In this document: positions 54,799 to 63,297 of the stretch, piece after piece
Position numbering within the stretch: position 1 is the stretch's first letter
How the letters are laid out: every line of letters begins with the position of its first letter
DNA from: IOR16 sp034927775
GTDB taxonomy: Bacteria > Bacillota > Clostridia > Peptostreptococcales > Anaerovoracaceae
Assembly: GCA_034927775.1 (NCBI GenBank)
Contig: JAYFPL010000077.1
Span: 1 to 64,000, forward strand
Direction: 5' to 3'
Length of the DNA stretch: 64,000 nucleotides
Notes under the pieces: generated by a model
Database searches by the model: none
Seen by the model: only the letters and a program-made list of their open reading frames with translations
Told to the model about the DNA's origin: nothing
Position numbers and translations under genes: made by a program

Positions 54799-55530
54799 TT
54801 ATCGTTGTAATTCTACCAACTTATCTCTTATTATTTTCTCTACTCGTTCTGCAAGTTCAGATGCTTCTTTTTTATCCATGTCTTTCGTTTCTATCATAGG
54901 ATGAATGTATACGTTAACCTCCGCAGGAGTTGCATAACCCTTTTCTTCAAATAACTTATACGTACCACTAATTGTAATCGGCACAACCGGAACGCCTGGC
55001 TTTGTAGCAAGACGCAAACTCCCTCTTTTGAATTCTCCCATATTTGGTCCTTTACTTCTTGTTCCTTCCGGGAAAATACCCATAGAAAAACCTTGTCCCA
55101 GATATTCAATGCCTTTTTCAATCGCACGTAAGGATGCCCTTGGATCCTCACGTTTGATAAATACACTTCTTACATCATAAATCCATTCACCAAAAGCCGG
55201 AAGTTTTCTGAGGTTTTCTTTTGCAATAAAACCAAATTGCTTAAAATCTATTACAGAGGTAAGCACAGCAATATCAGCATAGCTCTGATGATTGGCAACA
55301 AAAACAACCGCTCCTTCAGGTATATTTTCTTGTCCTTCTGCACGTACAGTTACACCTACCTTACGAATCAAATTTTTACCCCAAGTAGATTCGCCGATAG
55401 ATATTTCTTTGCGTTCAGCTTCGAAGTTACCTTGCGCTCTATATTTATGGATGTTCACTTTATTATGATGTATATGAATTAAATCCCAATACATCCACAT
55501 GCCCATCAATACATTCTTTAAAAGCTTCAT
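54799..55530 (-). CDS. plsC: 1-acyl-sn-glycerol-3-phosphate acyltransferase
   Basis: A 243-residue PlsC-family acyltransferase for phosphatidate synthesis. Catalytic NHQSYADI near residue 80, a basic FIKRED near 125 and FPEGTRSKGP near 157 match the four acyltransferase motifs. N-terminal hydrophobic segment for membrane association. Single gene. Confidence 0.9.
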   Translation of the reverse strand: MKLLKNVLMGMWMYWDLIHIHHNKVNIHKYRAQGNFEAERKEISIGESTWGKNLIRKVGVTVRAEGQENIPEGAVVFVANHQSYADIAVLTSVIDFKQFGFIAKENLRKLPAFGEWIYDVRSVFIKREDPRASLRAIEKGIEYLGQGFSMGIFPEGTRSKGPNMGEFKRGSLRLATKPGVPVVPITISGTYKLFEEKGYATPAEVNVYIHPMIETKDMDKKEASELAERVEKIIRDKLVELQR

Positions 55531-55664
55531 TCATGTTCTCCTTTTTCTGTAAGATGTTAATTTGATTACAATTGCATAACGGTTCTGCTATTTAGTTGCA
55601 AAACTACTTCTCTAGTAATAAAATTGAGGCAAATACATTGAAAATTTACGAAGGACATTGACTC

Positions 55665-56309
55665 ATGAAACATTCAAATCGCCTCGTGGTAAGCCTATGT
55701 TTACTCGGCTTTTCCGTGATTGCTTATTTTGTAACTTTAGATGCTTCTCTAGCATTTGATGCCTTTTTTCAAAAGGCAATATTTTCTATGCGAAACGAAA
55801 CTTTAACTGTTTTCTTTTCTGCGTTAACTCATACCGGTGATTGGCAAGCAGTTTTGACCATATGCATCGTTCTTTTAGCATTGCCAAAAACAAGAGTTCA
55901 CTTTGGTATACCTCTATCATTTGCAGCCGGCACTTCATTGATATTTTATTCCATCATAAAATATATCTTTCAACGGCCACGACCTAACATTGCTCTGCAT
56001 TTAATTGAACAAGGCGGTTTTAGTTTTCCAAGTGGTCATACAATGACAAGCCTAATTTTTTATGGTACTCTTATCCTGTTATTAAGTCAATACTATGGAT
56101 TTAAAAATATGGCAGTTCGTTTAACTCATGCTATTTGTGCCGCATACATTTTCTTAATTGGAATTTCAAGAATTTATTTAGGAGTTCACTATCCTACAGA
56201 CGTACTAGCAAGCTGGTTGTTAGGAATCCTTATCCTTACATTTTTTCACACCCATTTCATCTCACATTTTTCATTACCAAATGAAAAAGTAGATGAACAA
56301 CTTTTTTAA
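55665..56309 (+). CDS. PAP2-family membrane phosphatase
   Basis: A 214-residue protein with five or six transmembrane helices and the three PAP2 motifs: KYIFQRPRP near 103, PSGHT near 125 and SRIYLGVHYPTDVLASW near 168. Acts on a lipid phosphate such as undecaprenyl diphosphate or phosphatidate. It is divergent from plsC and convergent with the DUF2148 gene. Confidence 0.9.
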   Translation: MKHSNRLVVSLCLLGFSVIAYFVTLDASLAFDAFFQKAIFSMRNETLTVFFSALTHTGDWQAVLTICIVLLALPKTRVHFGIPLSFAAGTSLIFYSIIKYIFQRPRPNIALHLIEQGGFSFPSGHTMTSLIFYGTLILLLSQYYGFKNMAVRLTHAICAAYIFLIGISRIYLGVHYPTDVLASWLLGILILTFFHTHFISHFSLPNEKVDEQLF

Positions 56310-56316
56310 TCTTCGT

Positions 56317-56883
56317 CTATCGTTTTTCTCTTTTTACCGCTTCGTTATCCGTCGTTCCACGATCAAAGAATGGACTTTTAGAAGATACGGATAGTGGAAT
56401 GCCGTAGGCAACTCTAACATCGTTCGGAAAAAGTCCAATCTCCATAGCTATTTTTCCTGCAGTATAAATGACTCGATTATCAATGCGATGATTTGCGGCA
56501 ACTGAAACAGCAGAGCCAATAGCGATACCCAAATCACCTGTATTAAAGCTGCAAATTCCATTATTTTTCATATTTTCGCCGCAATTTTTGTACCCACAAT
56601 AACCACAATGATCCAGTAAAATCGGATGAATCTTCGCACCCATAAGTAACAATGCATCACAAGCTTCTACATTGTACCCATCTCGTACCATGAAATCCAT
56701 CTGCCATTCTGCCCCATATTCTCTCATTGCTTTCGCTAAATTGTCTTTTTCTTCTCCATCTAAGATAAGAACTTCTAAGTTATCAATTCCACAACCTTTA
56801 GGTGCCGTTCTTGCAGCGGCAGCCATTAATTCTGCAACCTGCATCACAGCATTTTTTTCTACATCCTTCCCATTACAAATCAT
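56317..56883 (-). CDS. DUF2148 ferredoxin-like protein
   Basis: A 188-residue cysteine-rich protein of the DUF2148 family. It starts with a helix AELMAAAARTAPKGCGIDNL; cysteines follow in DHCGYCGYKNCGENM near 100-115 and ICSFNTGDLGIAIGSAV near 118, likely binding an iron-sulfur cluster. Function is unknown; homologs occur widely in anaerobes. The ORF ends 7 bases from the convergent PAP2 gene. Confidence 0.85.
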   Translation of the reverse strand: MICNGKDVEKNAVMQVAELMAAAARTAPKGCGIDNLEVLILDGEEKDNLAKAMREYGAEWQMDFMVRDGYNVEACDALLLMGAKIHPILLDHCGYCGYKNCGENMKNNGICSFNTGDLGIAIGSAVSVAANHRIDNRVIYTAGKIAMEIGLFPNDVRVAYGIPLSVSSKSPFFDRGTTDNEAVKREKR

Positions 56884-57213
56884 GATTTCCTCCTTTATTC
56901 TTCAATCATTTAAAAATGGATTTTTTACTTTTACATTATCCTTTATTTTATCATAAGTGCAAACCGTTACTCCGGTTTGCTTCACAAGGATCAATAAATA
57001 CATTTGGGACAAAATTGTTTGATATTATTTGATTTTGTTACATAAATTCGTATTTATTATATCAGAAAACTTGTTTCTATGCTTTCATTCATTTTGCAGT
57101 TTATGAATCAAATTGCTAGTTTTCAATCTTATTTTTAAATACACCCTTTTCGTATATTTATCCTAAAATGTATCATACTATTAAAAGACTTCATAAGACA
57201 AAGGAGGTATTTT
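56884..57213. other. Intergenic region upstream of the small peptide gene
   Basis: 330 bases, very A/T-rich. It contains a perfect hairpin GCAAACC-GGTTTGC (56959-56980) without a T run and the ribosome binding site AAGGAGG (57201-57207) of the peptide gene. Otherwise no gene or RNA that I can support. Confidence 0.5.
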
Positions 57214-57360
57214 ATGGCTCATAATAAAAAACAAGATGAAAATTATTTAATTGAAAAAAGTGTAAATGACGTTAACAATGAATGTCCAGAGAAAGATGAA
57301 GATGGAAATTGCCTAACACCAGGTGTTTTTAGTGATTCCGATCCAATAGGCGGAGGCTGA
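57214..57360 (+). CDS. Orphan 48-residue peptide gene
   Basis: An unrecognised small gene with a perfect AAGGAGG box 6 bases before ATG and its own terminator, so it is an isolated transcription unit. The peptide is charged and Asn/Asp/Glu/Lys-rich for 26 residues (MAHNKKQDENYLIEKSVNDV), then has two cysteines eight residues apart and ends with Gly-rich PIGGG. No hydrophobic segment is visible. The charged front and small Cys/Ser/Thr/Gly tail look like a leader and core, but no modifying enzyme or exporter is nearby, so a RiPP precursor is only a possibility. Confidence 0.6.
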   Translation: MAHNKKQDENYLIEKSVNDVNNECPEKDEDGNCLTPGVFSDSDPIGGG

Positions 57361-57396
57361 TTATAAGAATTTATAGTGATAAATGATTCAATACTA

Positions 57397-57426
57397 CAGG
57401 GAACATAAGAATGTTCTCTGTTTTTT
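57397..57426 (+). terminator. Terminator of the small peptide gene
   Basis: CAGGGAACAT and ATGTTCTCTG form a 10-bp stem including one G-U pair and an AAGA loop, followed by TTTTTT. Confidence 0.88.
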
Positions 57427-57509
57427 GTTATTTCTTTCAGAACTAATAATGACCTTCTATGATGATTAAAGTTCACCATAGAAAGCCATATAATTTTAAA
57501 TTCATCTCT

Positions 57510-58160
57510 TTATTCCATAGGCTCACTAGGCTGTGAAATCTCTATCCCTAGTTCTTTTGCAACATCCTTTAAATAAATCGTCTCCGTTTTATCTTTATAG
57601 TGTAATGTAATGGTTTCCTCTTTCATAAATGGTTTTAAATTTCCATCTTCATCAAGACAGTGTATACCATAAGAAAATTGATTTGGGTATTCCCCTCGGT
57701 CATCTAAAATACTTTCAAAACATTCTCTCACGACCATTTCTGGTCCCGTATAATCCTCATGATTACGCCTTATGTGCCACATAGTCAAAACCTTACCATC
57801 TGTCAACTCAAAATCAAGCCTTATTACATCATCCTGACAGGAATATGTTATCTTCATATCCTCAGAATTTGCTTTCCAACCAACTCCAAAGAAATAGAAA
57901 TAAGATCCAACCAGTAATGCACACACAGTTAAAGTTATCATAACAGATTGCAAAATTTTTCTATTCAGCTTTTTAAAAGGATTAATTTTTTTCTTATCAT
58001 ACAAAGGTTCTTTCACCGAAACCTCTTCTTTCATTTGCTCTAACGTTTCACTACACTGAGAACAATTCTGTAAATGCTCTTCGATCTCAAGGTTACTTTC
58101 AGCACTGGTTAAATGATCGATATAGCTTGGAAGCAAATCCCTAATAATTTCGCACTTCAT
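57510..58160 (-). CDS. Zinc-finger anti-sigma factor-like membrane protein
   Basis: A 216-residue protein. The N-terminal zf-HC2 domain has the zinc motif HLQNCSQC near residue 28-35 after CEIIRDLLPSYIDHL. One transmembrane helix lies about 75-95, followed by an extracellular domain of about 115 residues. It should bind and hold the sigma factor encoded immediately upstream (overlap 4 bases). The outer domain is presumably the sensor; no known fold is recognised. Confidence 0.85.
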   Translation of the reverse strand: MKCEIIRDLLPSYIDHLTSAESNLEIEEHLQNCSQCSETLEQMKEEVSVKEPLYDKKKINPFKKLNRKILQSVMITLTVCALLVGSYFYFFGVGWKANSEDMKITYSCQDDVIRLDFELTDGKVLTMWHIRRNHEDYTGPEMVVRECFESILDDRGEYPNQFSYGIHCLDEDGNLKPFMKEETITLHYKDKTETIYLKDVAKELGIEISQPSEPME

Positions 58161-58639
58161 TTTCCTCTTCCTTTCATAATTTTTTGTTTTGATCGATAAA
58201 AGGTGACTCTTGCCCAGTTTTCATTTTTGTTAAAGACCTCTCCAATTTCTTTAAAAGAAAAGGCTCCTGTAATACGCAATAGAACCACCTCTTTTGCAGT
58301 TTCCTCAAGAACATGCACTGCTTTAATTAATTCCATTTTTTCTTCTGTTCGGCAGAATTCATCCTCCGGACTTAATTGATTGGAAACAATATTATCGTCA
58401 AGAACAGACGTCTGCTTGCGTTTCCTTTTATCAATTTCTTGATACCATACATGCTTTGCAATTTGACAAAGCCACGTAGATATTTTGCATGTTCCGTTAT
58501 ATCGATTTGCTGATTTCATTGCACGATAAAAAGTTTCCTGTGTGAGCTCTTCTGCGGTGTTCACATCATTGCAAAGACTCAATAAAAACTTAAAAACAAT
58601 CTCGGCATATTCTTGATAAATATCCTCTGTATCAAGCAA
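58157..58639 (-). CDS. Sigma-70 family (ECF-type) sigma factor
   Basis: A 160-residue sigma factor with region 2 (DVNTAEELTQETFYRAMKSA) and region 4 (ITGAFSFKEIGEVFNKNENW). The longer open frame starts at 58711 inside the upstream terminator, so it is not used. AAGGAGG at about 58648-58654 is 2 bases before ATG 58645 but 8 before TTG 58639; I choose TTG. Overlap with the anti-sigma gene supports a sigma/anti-sigma unit. Region 3 is absent, as in ECF sigma factors. Confidence 0.85.
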   Translation of the reverse strand: MLDTEDIYQEYAEIVFKFLLSLCNDVNTAEELTQETFYRAMKSANRYNGTCKISTWLCQIAKHVWYQEIDKRKRKQTSVLDDNIVSNQLSPEDEFCRTEEKMELIKAVHVLEETAKEVVLLRITGAFSFKEIGEVFNKNENWARVTFYRSKQKIMKGRGK

Positions 58640-58704
58640 CAGCATCACCTCCTTCACAACATATATCCTAAAAAACTCATGTTCGTTACATAATAATTTT
58701 AAAA

Positions 58705-58730
58705 AAGGCATCTGTAAAAACAGATACCTT
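58705..58730 (-). terminator. Terminator of the small lipoprotein operon
   Basis: AAGG-C-ATCTGT and ACAGAT-A-CCTT form a stem with one mismatch, followed on the minus strand by a TTTTTT run. It ends the DUF2089-membrane-lipoprotein operon. Confidence 0.75.
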
Positions 58731-58806
58731 AAGAAATTTTATTTTCTATTTCAATAAACAATAATATTTCAAATAAAATGAAACACGTGTAGCCTTTTCT
58801 TAAAAG

Positions 58807-59421
58807 CTATGACAACTCTTTTTCAGAGAATTCTATCGTCACTGCATATACAAATTCATACCCTTGTTCTTGGTATACTTGTGGTTCATTAAAATAAGTA
58901 GCACCATAAGAAGAAATCTCATCTTTTGATGTAAAAATTTGTATTGCTACGGGAATTTCTTTTTCACACTCTATTGTTTCCATTGAAAAATTTTCTGTTG
59001 ATGCAAACAATGTTGAATTAGTCATTCCCTCTGTATTTATTTTTTGATTCGTGTGATGTTCCACACCAGAAATGGTATCACCATTTTGAATGGCTACATG
59101 AAATCCCTCACCAAGGTGATTAAATTCAATCGCAATCCTACCTGCTTTGTTTTCAATTACATGGTTTCCGCCAGTTTCATAAATCCATGTACCATTATCA
59201 TCAAGCTTATAGCATTTGATTGAAATGCTCTTTATATTTTCACCAACCGTATAATCAAAAAACTCACTGAAATTATCATTTTTCAGTAATTTAACAATTC
59301 CATTCTCTTGTTCCGTGAGATCAGCCACTTTTAATTGCATTAAAACTTCTTGATTTTCACCACAAGCTGTCATGCACAGTATAAAAAGCAGTAATAAAAC
59401 TATTGAGGTTATCTTTTTCAT
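58807..59421 (-). CDS. Putative lipoprotein of unknown function
   Basis: A 204-residue lipoprotein with signal sequence and lipobox-like MTACG near residue 20. The mature part is beta-rich and contains no motif I recognise. It follows the DUF2089 regulator and a small membrane protein on the same strand and ends at the terminator near 58730. The gap of 92 bases to the preceding gene leaves the operon inference uncertain. Confidence 0.65.
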   Translation of the reverse strand: MKKITSIVLLLLFILCMTACGENQEVLMQLKVADLTEQENGIVKLLKNDNFSEFFDYTVGENIKSISIKCYKLDDNGTWIYETGGNHVIENKAGRIAIEFNHLGEGFHVAIQNGDTISGVEHHTNQKINTEGMTNSTLFASTENFSMETIECEKEIPVAIQIFTSKDEISSYGATYFNEPQVYQEQGYEFVYAVTIEFSEKELS

Positions 59422-59513
59422 ATTTTCTTACCTTTCGAATACAAATAAACGATTCTTGCTATTACTATTATTTCTCCAATGTTCTGCTATTAATATTGTA
59501 ATTAGCGATCCAT

Positions 59514-59834
59514 TTATTCTAAATCTTGAATGGTCATTTTCCCTAGTTCCTTTTTTTGTTTGTATTTCTCTCTACAAGCAAAATAAATAATCAAATATAC
59601 TAATGTAGGAATATTTGATAAGATAAAGGTTGATGCCATCAAGCTGAAAACATCCCAATGACTCATACCATCATAAATTGCCAAAGAAACAATCATCAAC
59701 AAAGAATAAGCAAAAAATATAAGTGGCAATACCAAGCCAAACCATTTATTCTCTTTTTTTGAAAGAAAAATCTGTAGCCATATACCACCTACTATAATTA
59801 GTAATACAGCAATAATGCTAATACTAATACGCAT
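59514..59834 (-). CDS. Small three-helix membrane protein
   Basis: A 106-residue hydrophobic protein with about three transmembrane helices (5-22, 32-54 and 65-92). It abuts the DUF2089 gene with no gap, so it is in the same operon. DUF2089 regulators are often found with small membrane proteins. No function is indicated. Confidence 0.7.
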   Translation of the reverse strand: MRISISIIAVLLIIVGGIWLQIFLSKKENKWFGLVLPLIFFAYSLLMIVSLAIYDGMSHWDVFSLMASTFILSNIPTLVYLIIYFACREKYKQKKELGKMTIQDLE

Positions 59835-60137
59835 TTACACATCCTCCTTTTTCATTTTCTTATATTCATTTATTAGAATTTTGGCTGCTTCAAAATCAAC
59901 TTTATCATTGACTGCAAGTCGCTTTATTAAAGCAATATATGGTTCATTTGCAGAATCCTCGCTGATTTGAATTTTTTGTATCAGTTTATCCAGCCTAAGT
60001 CGAACCGTAGGATATGTTACACCATATTGATTCGCAATTTCTTTTAATGAACCGGATGCCAAAATAAATTTTTTTATAAACGAAACATCTTCATTATCAA
60101 GATTTATCATCCATTCAGGAACAATTTCTATTGCCAT
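59835..60137 (-). CDS. DUF2089-family DNA-binding protein
   Basis: A 100-residue protein starting at ATG 60137 (GGAGG 5 bases upstream; the frame also opens at GTG 60149). DUF2089 pattern: helix-turn-helix FILASGSLKEIANQYGVTYP then TVRLRLDKLI. A 14-bp inverted repeat (60149-60187) directly upstream suggests autoregulation. The family regulates operons of small membrane proteins, as here. Confidence 0.82.
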   Translation of the reverse strand: MAIEIVPEWMINLDNEDVSFIKKFILASGSLKEIANQYGVTYPTVRLRLDKLIQKIQISEDSANEPYIALIKRLAVNDKVDFEAAKILINEYKKMKKEDV

Positions 60138-60148
60138 AAGAACCTCCA

Positions 60149-60187
60149 CTTTAATAATATTAAGGTTATACTATAATATTATTAAAG
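60149..60187. promoter_or_regulatory. Perfect 14-bp inverted repeat, DUF2089 operator
   Basis: CTTTAATAATATTA (60149-60162) and TAATATTATTAAAG (60174-60187) are perfect inverted repeats 11 bases apart. The outer arm runs into TTGACT (minus strand, about 60185-60190), with TATAAC between the arms as a possible -10. This is the shape of a repressor site over a promoter. Confidence 0.6.
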
Positions 60188-60251
60188 TCAATACTGATTA
60201 TTTATTTTATAAAATTTGTAATAACTAAAAATATGTAATTCTAATTAAGAT

Positions 60252-60298
60252 AATAAATGAGCTGATATCATTTAAATTATGACATCAGCTCATTTATT
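60252..60298. terminator. Terminator after iadA
   Basis: AATAAATGAGCTGAT and ATCAGCTCATTTATT form a 15-bp stem, with an additional TCAT/ATGA pair inside. It lies 24 bases past the iadA stop codon. Confidence 0.88.
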
Positions 60299-60321
60299 AG
60301 AATTTAAGTATTACCTTTTTA

Positions 60322-61512
60322 TTAATCTGCTTTTGGATTTTCAAAAGTACCAAATACGATTTGTTTCCCATCTTTGACCATTATCTTTCCTTTTGCAATC
60401 ACCGTATCGATGCTTAAATCCTCTGCATTTAATAGGCAAAGGTCCGCATCGTAGCCTTCTTCAACACGGCCTTTTCCCTTAAGTTTCAGGATTCTAGCTG
60501 GATTTGAAGTGATGGCTTTTATTGCAATTTCAAGAGGAATTTCAGCCTTTTTCACACATTCCCGAACTTCCTTTAAAAGGCAGCTGCCCTTTCCGATCCC
60601 GATTCCAACAAACTCTTGCTTTTCATTGAAAATCGGAAGGCTTCCCTGACCGTCGGATGAAATTGTAAACAGATCGCTGCTGACACCTTCGTCCAACATA
60701 CGCTTTATACCTGTACATACTCGAACTTCATCGCAAATGGTTTCCCAATAATCAATATCTTCATTTCCGGTAAAATCCACAAAGCCTCCATTTTTGGCAT
60801 ATGCTAAACATCGTTCAAAAAGCATTGCATTTCGATTGATGTGTGTTGGTAAAAATTGAGATCTCGGAATTTCTGTTTCCTCCACAGTACGCTCAATCAA
60901 ATCAATGCATCGAGGGCTATCACCTAAGTGTATATTCAAAATACCGGCTTTTCCCGACAACATGCCACCCACTCTGCTGTCTGCCGCAATTCGAATAAAT
61001 TCCTCAAAGGTAGGCTGAGAAGAACGATGATCTGAAATAGCAATCTCTCCCACTCCAATAACCTTATCAAGTATCATAATATCTTTCATCAAGCTATCCG
61101 TCAATGTATGCACCGGCACTTGATAAGATCCCGTATATACAAAAGTGCTAATACCCTCTTCTTCCAACCCTTTTGCCTTTGCTAAAAGTGATGTCATATC
61201 TCTGCCAACGCCGTCCGTACCAATGCAACCAACGACCGTCGTAATTCCACAGGTAGTAAGATCAGTTAACGTAGCTTCTGGCGTTCTTGTCGCAAAACCA
61301 CCTTCACCGCCTCCACCCATAATGTGTTCATGAGAATCAATGAATCCAGGCACTAAGCACTTTCCTGTACCATCAATGATTTCTACTTCTACATTTTGTC
61401 CTAGCTCTAAGTCTTTACCAATCTGACAGATTTTACCGCCGGCGATTAAAACATCCATCTTGCCTAAGCATTCCGGTGCATATACTGTTGCATTTTTTAT
61501 TTGCTTTATCAT
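60322..61512 (-). CDS. iadA: Isoaspartyl dipeptidase / beta-aspartyl peptidase
   Basis: A 396-residue amidohydrolase that cleaves isoaspartyl dipeptides from damaged proteins. GFIDSHEHIMGGGGEGG near residue 57 carries the metal ligands; VGEIAISDHRSSQPT near 155 and NIHLGDSP near 195 are IadA features. Encoded after the YfcC-family transporter, 38 bases downstream, suggesting uptake of a peptide or amino acid and its hydrolysis. The operon is under a sigma-54 promoter. Confidence 0.9.
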   Translation of the reverse strand: MIKQIKNATVYAPECLGKMDVLIAGGKICQIGKDLELGQNVEVEIIDGTGKCLVPGFIDSHEHIMGGGGEGGFATRTPEATLTDLTTCGITTVVGCIGTDGVGRDMTSLLAKAKGLEEEGISTFVYTGSYQVPVHTLTDSLMKDIMILDKVIGVGEIAISDHRSSQPTFEEFIRIAADSRVGGMLSGKAGILNIHLGDSPRCIDLIERTVEETEIPRSQFLPTHINRNAMLFERCLAYAKNGGFVDFTGNEDIDYWETICDEVRVCTGIKRMLDEGVSSDLFTISSDGQGSLPIFNEKQEFVGIGIGKGSCLLKEVRECVKKAEIPLEIAIKAITSNPARILKLKGKGRVEEGYDADLCLLNAEDLSIDTVIAKGKIMVKDGKQIVFGTFENPKAD

Positions 61513-61550
61513 GGTTTACCTCTTTTGTTGTCTATCCGTTAAAACTGATT

Positions 61551-63080
61551 TTAAAAACCACTCATACTTGCAATTATTATAGTCACAACTGCCATAGCAT
61601 AGAGTATTCCTAAGAATTTCATCATAAATTTAATCCATTTTGCCCAATCAAGTCTTGCAATCGCTAAAGCACCCATTAGACAACCAGAAGTTGGAACAAT
61701 TAAATTCGTTAAAGCATCACCAAGCTGGAACGCTAAAACAGCAGTCTGACGCGTTACACCTAAAAGATCTGCTAAAGGTGCCATAATTGGCATTGTCAAT
61801 GCGGCCTGACCGGAACCGGATACAACAAAGAAATTGAAAACAGACTGGAAAATATACATAAGTACTGCTGCAGCTGTTGCAGATAATCCTACAAATGCAC
61901 CACTTAATCCATTTAAAATCGTATTCAATACAGTTCCGTCCGTTGGTTCTGCTCCACCAAGTACAAGCATAATACCCTGTGCCATACCAACAATCATTGC
62001 AGCTCCAACCAAATCCGATACACCCGTTTTAAAAGATTGTGCCATATCATTTATGGTCATATTATTTAGCTTAAATATGACACCGATAATACCGGCAACA
62101 ATACCCATGATGAAAAACTGTGTTGCCAATTCCGGGATATAGTATCCATTTTTCATTACACCCCAAACAACCCAAACCATTCCAACTACGATAGTCAAAA
62201 GTACCAAAGCGTGACCAATTCCGAATTTTTGTACTTCCCCGGATTGTCCTTCAAAATCTTTTCTAAAGTATTCATCCGATTCAAAAGCAACGGATTTCAT
62301 AGGATCTTTTTTAATTTTCGCTGCATAAATCATTGTCAATGCAACACCAACACCCGTAAAAATCACCCACATCACAATACGGAAATTTGCACCGGAAAAA
62401 ACAGGCACTCCAGCAATTCCCTGTGCAATTGCAACAGAAAACGGATTCATCCAAGAAGTACCAAATCCAATCTGCGTAGCAACATAAGTAATCAAAATTC
62501 CAACAACGGAATCATAGCCCATTGCAATAACAAGTGGAATTAAAATCATTGCGAAAGGTAAAGCTTCCTCTCCCATACCAAATACGGCTCCTCCAAGAGA
62601 AAAGAGTATAAACAGTAAAGGAAGTAATAGCTTTTCTCTTCCCTGCGTTTTTCCAATCATATTCATAATTCCGGTTTCTACCGCACCTGTACGCAAAATA
62701 ATTCCAAATGCACCACCGATGACTAAAATAAACGCAATAACACCAACTGCAGAACCCCATTTGTCGCCTTTTACCATACCTTCAAATACATAATTGAATA
62801 AGCCGACTTCACCATATGGTTCAAACAAAGAAATACCTTCTTTTAATGGTTCTCCATTATCATTCAATACATACTGAAAGCTTCCGTCTTGAATGACTGT
62901 TCTGGTTTTTTCTACCCCATTTACCATGTATGTAACTTCCTCAGTCGAATACATACCTTGAGGAATGAGGTAGGTTAGCAATGCAGCTAAAACTACTACC
63001 AGAAAAATAATGACGTAAGTATCCGGCATTTGAAAGCCTTTGTTTAGAGTTTCTAAACCTTTTTTCTTATCCTTACTCAT
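61551..63080 (-). CDS. YfcC/DcuC-family membrane transporter
   Basis: A 509-residue transporter with about 12 transmembrane helices of the YfcC family (ArsB/NhaD-like superfamily). GMGEEALPFAMILIPLVIAM near residue 175 and GSGQAALTMPIMAPLADLLG near 430 are typical. GGAGG fixes ATG 63080 over an upstream in-frame codon. Substrate is unknown; pairing with iadA suggests a dipeptide or amino acid. A sigma-54 promoter is 49 bases upstream. Confidence 0.86.
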   Translation of the reverse strand: MSKDKKKGLETLNKGFQMPDTYVIIFLVVVLAALLTYLIPQGMYSTEEVTYMVNGVEKTRTVIQDGSFQYVLNDNGEPLKEGISLFEPYGEVGLFNYVFEGMVKGDKWGSAVGVIAFILVIGGAFGIILRTGAVETGIMNMIGKTQGREKLLLPLLFILFSLGGAVFGMGEEALPFAMILIPLVIAMGYDSVVGILITYVATQIGFGTSWMNPFSVAIAQGIAGVPVFSGANFRIVMWVIFTGVGVALTMIYAAKIKKDPMKSVAFESDEYFRKDFEGQSGEVQKFGIGHALVLLTIVVGMVWVVWGVMKNGYYIPELATQFFIMGIVAGIIGVIFKLNNMTINDMAQSFKTGVSDLVGAAMIVGMAQGIMLVLGGAEPTDGTVLNTILNGLSGAFVGLSATAAAVLMYIFQSVFNFFVVSGSGQAALTMPIMAPLADLLGVTRQTAVLAFQLGDALTNLIVPTSGCLMGALAIARLDWAKWIKFMMKFLGILYAMAVVTIIIASMSGF

Positions 63081-63128
63081 TTCACACCTCCAAAAATAAA
63101 TATAAATAACTTCTGACAAAATAATATA

Positions 63129-63144
63129 AGCAAAAAGGATGCCA
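63129..63144 (-). promoter_or_regulatory. Sigma-54 (-24/-12) promoter of the yfcC-iadA operon
   Basis: On the minus strand TGGCATCCTTTTTGCT has GG and GC separated by exactly 10 bases, matching TGGCAC-N5-TTGC. It lies 49 bases before the transporter start. The adjacent gene encodes a sigma-54 activator. Confidence 0.8.
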
Positions 63145-63185
63145 TTTCTAAATATTCTCCTCTTTTTAGATGAAAATATATAAAA

Positions 63186-63236
63186 AAAGCAAGGATATTT
63201 CCTAATTTTTACTTTATTATAGGAAACTCTTGCTTT
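63186..63236 (-). terminator. Terminator of the sigma-54 activator gene
   Basis: AAAGCAAG and CTTGCTTT pair, with TTTCCTA/TAGGAAA inside and a T run following on the minus strand. The inner repeat could also be an activator site for the sigma-54 promoter 50 bases away. Confidence 0.7.
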
Positions 63237-63297
63237 ATCTCTATCGCTTTATTTAATTTTTATCATTAAACAATCTAATAAAATTGGTCTTATGGCT

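Noticed and set aside
56959..56980. Hairpin GCAAACC/GGTTTGC as a terminator or tRNA-like fold
   Set aside because: No T run on either strand and no tRNA arms; kept only as a note in the intergenic region.
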